A DNA stretch of 8,380 nt from contig JALWRJ010000081.1 of NCBI GenBank assembly GCA_026994125.1, positions 1-8,380 on the forward strand, in the 5' to 3' direction. The notes below the pieces were generated by a model. That model was not told the DNA's origin. It made no database searches and saw only the letters and a list, made by a program, of their open reading frames with translations. Source of the DNA: Cyclobacteriaceae bacterium (GTDB taxonomy: Bacteria; Bacteroidota; Bacteroidia; Cytophagales; Cyclobacteriaceae). Shown here piece after piece: positions 5,948-8,380 of this stretch. The number at the start of each line of letters is the position of its first letter. Position 1 is the first letter of the stretch. Made by a program: the position numbers and the translations under genes.

Positions 5948-6823
5948 TTATACCCCCTTGGTATAATTTATTTTTTTTATGAAATTCAGGGTGGCTTCTA
6001 CTACTTGAGGCGCACGTAAAATACGTGTATGGCCTAGTGTTTGGGTAAGCAAAAGCGAAGAGCCCGGAGCTCTTTGGTGCAAAGCAATGGCGTTTTGATA
6101 GGGAACCTCTTCATCGTTTTTATCGTGTATTATTAACAGGTTGTTTAGGTTAATTTTTGTAATAAGATGGCAGGCTGTTATCGTTTCAAAATCGAGGTTA
6201 AATCTGTTTAAAACAAGTTTTCGTAATGCCTTGCCGGTGTTGGGTGAGGCATTTATTTTTTTGCTAAAACCTGCTAGAATGTCATCGCCAATGGTAGGAG
6301 AACTTATCATAACTACCTGTTGAATCGGAAGCCCTTCATGAATGGCATAGAGCAGCGCCACACCTCCAAAAGAGTGCCCAATACCCCAGGCTATTTTGCC
6401 TATGTTAACGTGTATATGGTTAAGTATTTCAAAAAACTCCTTAATATTGGTTTGTTTGCCCTCCGATGCTCCATGCGCAGGTGCATCGAAACCTACCACA
6501 TGGTAACCCAGTTGTACCAAGGGCTGCACAAACGCATACAACTGTGTGGCACGGCCACTCCAACCATGCACTACTACAGCTACAGGGGTGCCTTTAGCTC
6601 CCCACTCGTAGAGTTGTACCGGGTGGTTTGCCAGTTTTACTTTATATTTTTTTGCTTTGGTAAATGTTTCCAGCTCGCGTGGTGGCCGTTTAAAACGAAT
6701 GGGCGAAAAAAATAATTTATACGCCAGGTTATACGCCAGCGCAGGTGCAATTAGTTCGAGCTTTGGGTAGTACCACTTTAGTGCTCTTAGTGGAAAAGGT
6801 TCTTTGGGTATGTTTGTTTTCAT
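5948..6823 (-). CDS. alpha/beta hydrolase, serine esterase type
   Basis: A 291-residue alpha/beta-hydrolase-fold protein counted from ATG 6823. The oxyanion segment VVVHGWSGR is at 83-91. The nucleophile elbow is GHSFGG at 149-154 with Ser151. The acid is Asp237 in HDKNDEEVP (233-241) and the base is His265 in LGHTRIL, so the triad is complete. Residues 1-50 precede the fold; the [23 protein letters not shown] stretch is mildly hydrophobic and could be amphipathic, but it is not a clear signal peptide. The substrate is unknown; an ester, lactone or amide-like small molecule is plausible. The longest open frame starts at a TTG (6835) inside the operator, so ATG 6823 is preferred. The gene lies 37 bp after the TetR gene, and an operator identical to the one before the repressor precedes its start by 5 bp, so it is the likely main target of that repressor. 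Confidence 0.92.
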   Translation of the reverse strand: MKTNIPKEPFPLRALKWYYPKLELIAPALAYNLAYKLFFSPIRFKRPPRELETFTKAKKYKVKLANHPVQLYEWGAKGTPVAVVVHGWSGRATQLYAFVQPLVQLGYHVVGFDAPAHGASEGKQTNIKEFFEILNHIHVNIGKIAWGIGHSFGGVALLYAIHEGLPIQQVVMISSPTIGDDILAGFSKKINASPNTGKALRKLVLNRFNLDFETITACHLITKINLNNLLIIHDKNDEEVPYQNAIALHQRAPGSSLLLTQTLGHTRILRAPQVVEATLNFIKKINYTKGV

Positions 6824-6828
6824 AGGTA

Positions 6829-6842
6829 AGACCAATCGGTCT
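6829..6842. promoter_or_regulatory. TetR-type operator before the hydrolase gene
   Basis: AGACCAATCGGTCT has perfect 5-bp inverted arms (AGACC/GGTCT) around a 4-bp centre. It is the exact reverse complement of the site at 7447-7460. It lies 5 bp before the hydrolase ATG and so should overlap the transcription start region. This arm sequence is typical of TetR-family operators, including those reported for LmrA/QdoR-like regulators. Binding is inferred. Confidence 0.8.
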
Positions 6843-6860
6843 GATTTAGTGAAAATTTTT

Positions 6861-7442
6861 TTAAAGTAAGTTAGATGTTAAGGTATTTTGAAGAAATTTA
6901 ACGGCCATCTGTACCGGGCCGGCATCGTTATTTACCCGAGCCATAATAAGGGCACCCTCCATGGTAATAAGTATTAAGGTACTTAACTCTTCGCTTTTAA
7001 TGGTTGATGAAAACTCATTGTTGCTTATGCCTTCATCTATTTTAATTTCGATGTATCGCTTTAGGTGGTTTATGGCAGTGCGGGCTTTTTCGGATAGTAG
7101 GGGGTGGATACCCGAAGAATCTACAGCCGTATTAAAAATGGGGCATCCTCCTGCTATAACCGGTTGGTAATGAAACGAAGCAAACACTTCGATAATGGCT
7201 TTTAGTTTTTCAAAACTTGTTTTACAAGGCCCCAGCGCCTCTTGAAAACGAGCCTTAACACGCTCGAACGAAAAATCGAATGCGCTAAAGGCTATTTCGT
7301 CTTTGGTGGCAAAGTGGTTGTAAATGCCTCCCTTTTGCAAGCCGGTAGCACGCATAATATCCTGTAGCGAACATCCATTATACCCTTTGGTATTAAATAG
7401 GGCAGCCGATTGTGCAATGATATATTCCTTAGTGGTTGGCAT
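6861..7442 (-). CDS. TetR/AcrR-family transcriptional repressor, LmrA/YxaF-like
   Basis: A 193-residue regulator counted from ATG 7442. The N-terminal DNA-binding domain spans about 5-50 with the helix-turn-helix at 25-44 (SLQDIMRATGLQKGGIYNHF), followed by the usual FATKDEIA. The C-terminal ligand-binding part carries GGCPIFNTAVDSS at 98-110, which resembles the GGCPxxN motif of LmrA/YxaF-like members and suggests a small aromatic or drug-like effector. That is a family inference, not something the sequence proves. The longest frame begins at a TTG (7496) and would add 18 residues partly encoded by the operator itself (YRPIGLL). ATG 7442 gives the normal family start and leaves the operator outside the gene. 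Identical operators before this gene and before the hydrolase point to autoregulation and control of the hydrolase. Confidence 0.93.
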   Translation of the reverse strand: MPTTKEYIIAQSAALFNTKGYNGCSLQDIMRATGLQKGGIYNHFATKDEIAFSAFDFSFERVKARFQEALGPCKTSFEKLKAIIEVFASFHYQPVIAGGCPIFNTAVDSSGIHPLLSEKARTAINHLKRYIEIKIDEGISNNEFSSTIKSEELSTLILITMEGALIMARVNNDAGPVQMAVKFLQNTLTSNLL

Positions 7443-7446
7443 TAAA

Positions 7447-7460
7447 AGACCGATTGGTCT
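7447..7460. promoter_or_regulatory. TetR-type operator before the repressor gene
   Basis: AGACCGATTGGTCT, with perfect AGACC/GGTCT arms, ends 4 bp before the repressor ATG. It is identical, in opposite orientation, to the site at 6829-6842. Its position supports negative autoregulation and also argues against the TTG start upstream. Confidence 0.8.
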
Positions 7461-7475
7461 GTAAAGGTGGAGGGT

Positions 7476-7496
7476 TTGGTTGAAAAACCCAACCAA
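7476..7496 (-). other. short perfect hairpin after the NRDE gene
   Basis: TTGGTTG (7476-7482) and CAACCAA (7490-7496) pair perfectly over 7 bp with a 7-nt loop, starting 9 bp after the stop of the NRDE-family gene on the minus strand. There is no T-run after the stem in that direction, so it is at best a weak terminator or an RNA 3'-end structure. Confidence 0.35.
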
Positions 7497-7505
7497 TAAA
7501 TGGTT

Positions 7506-8270
7506 TTATTTTAGGGTAAACTCAAAACTGTGCTCATTACCCGTAAATCTGCCATCTGTAAATAGCCGTTCGGTAAACTGTACAACCCCTTGTTGGTTTA
7601 GGGTAATAAGCGTGGTACACCGGGTGCCATAGCCTTGGGTTGCAATAAATCGTGCGGATAATTCTTTTTCTTTCTCCGTGCTTAACCCTGTATCGGGTAG
7701 CTGGCTATCCTCCGCTTTATCTGTATTGGCCATTACAGCAAACAGGGCTTCGGTATCGAGCATGTGGTGTGCAAGTAATGGAGCCAGCTCTTGTTTGCCT
7801 TGTTCTACTTTTGGCCATTTACTATGTAGCAGTCCGTTACTTATACCATAGAGCCCAGTGCCTAATTGTACTATTTTTTGTTGCTGGTTGCTGTAATACC
7901 AGGGGTCGTGTACGGTGCCTACTATTAAGTTATAACCATTGTATAAATGCCCGGTTTTGCTAAGTGCCATCAGGTATTCTTTTGGAGCAAATTCGCCCTG
8001 CAGGTAATCGGACACCAACTTGCCACGGGTAGGAGCCTTGGATTTAATATGCGCCACATCTCTGTAATTAGTAAGCATGGCCAAAAATCCATTTCGGGTA
8101 ATGCCCATCCAGGTGCCACCCCCTTCCAGGTCTTTTCCTGCTAATATCGAAGGGTTATCTTCCCAAAAATGGGCGGGTTGTGTAGGCCGGTTGTAAAATT
8201 CGTCACGGTTTGCCAGTATTACCAGGGGGTGCTTGGCATGTTGTTTAAACGATACAAAAATAAGGCACAT
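7506..8270 (-). CDS. NRDE-family protein (TANGO2 homologue, formerly DUF833)
   Basis: A 254-residue protein with the family hallmarks. It starts MCLIFVSF with Cys2. The name-giving NRDE tetrad is at 21-24 within LANRDEFYNRPT, followed by AGKDLEGGGTWMGITRNG at 44-61 and AMLTNYRD at 64-71. GLYGISNGLLHSKWPKV, near residue 138-154, is the second conserved block. The length is normal. The fold is considered related to N-terminal nucleophile hydrolases, with Cys2 in the nucleophile position after methionine removal, but no reaction is established. Animal TANGO2/HRG-9 proteins have been linked to haem trafficking and lipid metabolism. ATG 8270 is the natural start. No TAnnTTTG box is visible upstream, so it may be read from the preceding gene or from an unrecognised promoter. 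It precedes the TetR gene by 63 bp on the same strand, with a hairpin between. Confidence 0.93.
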   Translation of the reverse strand: MCLIFVSFKQHAKHPLVILANRDEFYNRPTQPAHFWEDNPSILAGKDLEGGGTWMGITRNGFLAMLTNYRDVAHIKSKAPTRGKLVSDYLQGEFAPKEYLMALSKTGHLYNGYNLIVGTVHDPWYYSNQQQKIVQLGTGLYGISNGLLHSKWPKVEQGKQELAPLLAHHMLDTEALFAVMANTDKAEDSQLPDTGLSTEKEKELSARFIATQGYGTRCTTLITLNQQGVVQFTERLFTDGRFTGNEHSFEFTLK

Positions 8271-8313
8271 ATAGGTTGATTATTGCCAGTAATTAGTTAC
8301 TGTTTTAGTGGAG

Positions 8314-8379
8314 TTAGCTGTTCTTTTTTATAAAACCAAGTTCTACCCATAAAGTTCCCAGTAGTAATAAAACTATCAC
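8314..8379 (-). CDS. possible C-terminal end of an upstream membrane protein (truncated)
   Basis: A minus-strand frame entering from the right edge encodes VIVLLLLGTLWVELGFIKKNS before a TAA at 8316-8314. It reads like a last membrane helix with a short basic tail. An overlapping minus-strand frame is also open to 8297 (ending YKKEQLTPLKQ). The stretch is too short to decide between them, or to exclude that both are chance. If real, the gene ends 26-43 bp before the NRDE gene and could share its transcript. Confidence 0.3.
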   Translation of the reverse strand: MIVLLLLGTLWVELGFIKKNS

Positions 8380-8380
8380 C

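Noticed and set aside
6320..6715. A 131-codon plus-strand open frame opposite the hydrolase gene
   Set aside because: It lies fully inside a gene with an intact catalytic triad on the other strand, and its translation shows no domain.
6824..6835. Hydrolase start at TTG 6835
   Set aside because: The TTG lies inside the operator; ATG 6823 follows 12 bp later and gives a normal start.
7443..7496. Extension of the TetR gene to a TTG start at 7496 (18 extra residues)
   Set aside because: The extra segment is partly encoded by the palindromic operator and is not seen in TetR N-termini. ATG 7442 gives the standard domain start.

Overview
The window looks like a chromosomal piece of a Bacteroidota genome, probably in the Cytophagales/Chitinophagales part of the phylum, although the genus cannot be read from the sequence. 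The reasons are the absence of Shine-Dalgarno sequences, promoter-like TAnnTTTG boxes a few bases upstream of several starts, and the type of proteins present: a LysM/RlpA-like envelope protein, an NfeD membrane protease, and a NUDIX protein with a long N-terminal extension divergent from pyrE. It is mostly housekeeping sequence. No CRISPR array, prophage, rRNA, tRNA or defence system is visible, and no gap between genes exceeds 300 bases.

Layout. Positions 2-208 hold the C-terminal end of an unidentified plus-strand membrane protein. It converges on an NfeD-family membrane serine protease (274-1605, minus). A 161-bp divergent spacer separates that from a secreted protein with three LysM repeats and a degenerate RlpA-like barrel (1767-2735, plus). 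The 193 bp between this gene and the convergent pyrE (2929-3561, minus) carry a rho-independent terminator (2751-2778) and a 101-bp miniature inverted-repeat element (2824-2924). The element is flanked by a perfect 7-bp target duplication, and the right copy contains the pyrE stop codon. pyrE and a NUDIX hydrolase gene (3626-4294, plus) diverge from a 64-bp spacer with one TAnnTTTG box per direction.

The rest is a minus-strand run. From right to left it is: the end of an upstream gene, an NRDE/TANGO2-family protein (7506-8270), a TetR-family repressor (6861-7442), an alpha/beta hydrolase (5948-6823), gcvT (4803-5897), and a small secreted or membrane protein (4291-4800) that apparently starts with TTG just after the gcvT stop.

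Four minus-strand starts need attention. For gcvT, the hydrolase and the TetR gene, the longest open frame begins at an upstream TTG, but family alignment and regulatory sites support internal ATGs at 5897, 6823 and 7442. The small protein has no suitable ATG and appears to use TTG.

The most informative regulatory signal is a pair of identical 14-bp quasi-palindromes with AGACC/GGTCT arms. One lies 4 bp before the repressor ATG and the other 5 bp before the hydrolase ATG. This predicts a self-contained, autoregulated TetR-hydrolase circuit, probably for handling a small ester or amide-like compound whose identity is unknown. The other notable observation is the miniature element inserted exactly at the pyrE stop, where the target duplication kept the reading frame intact.
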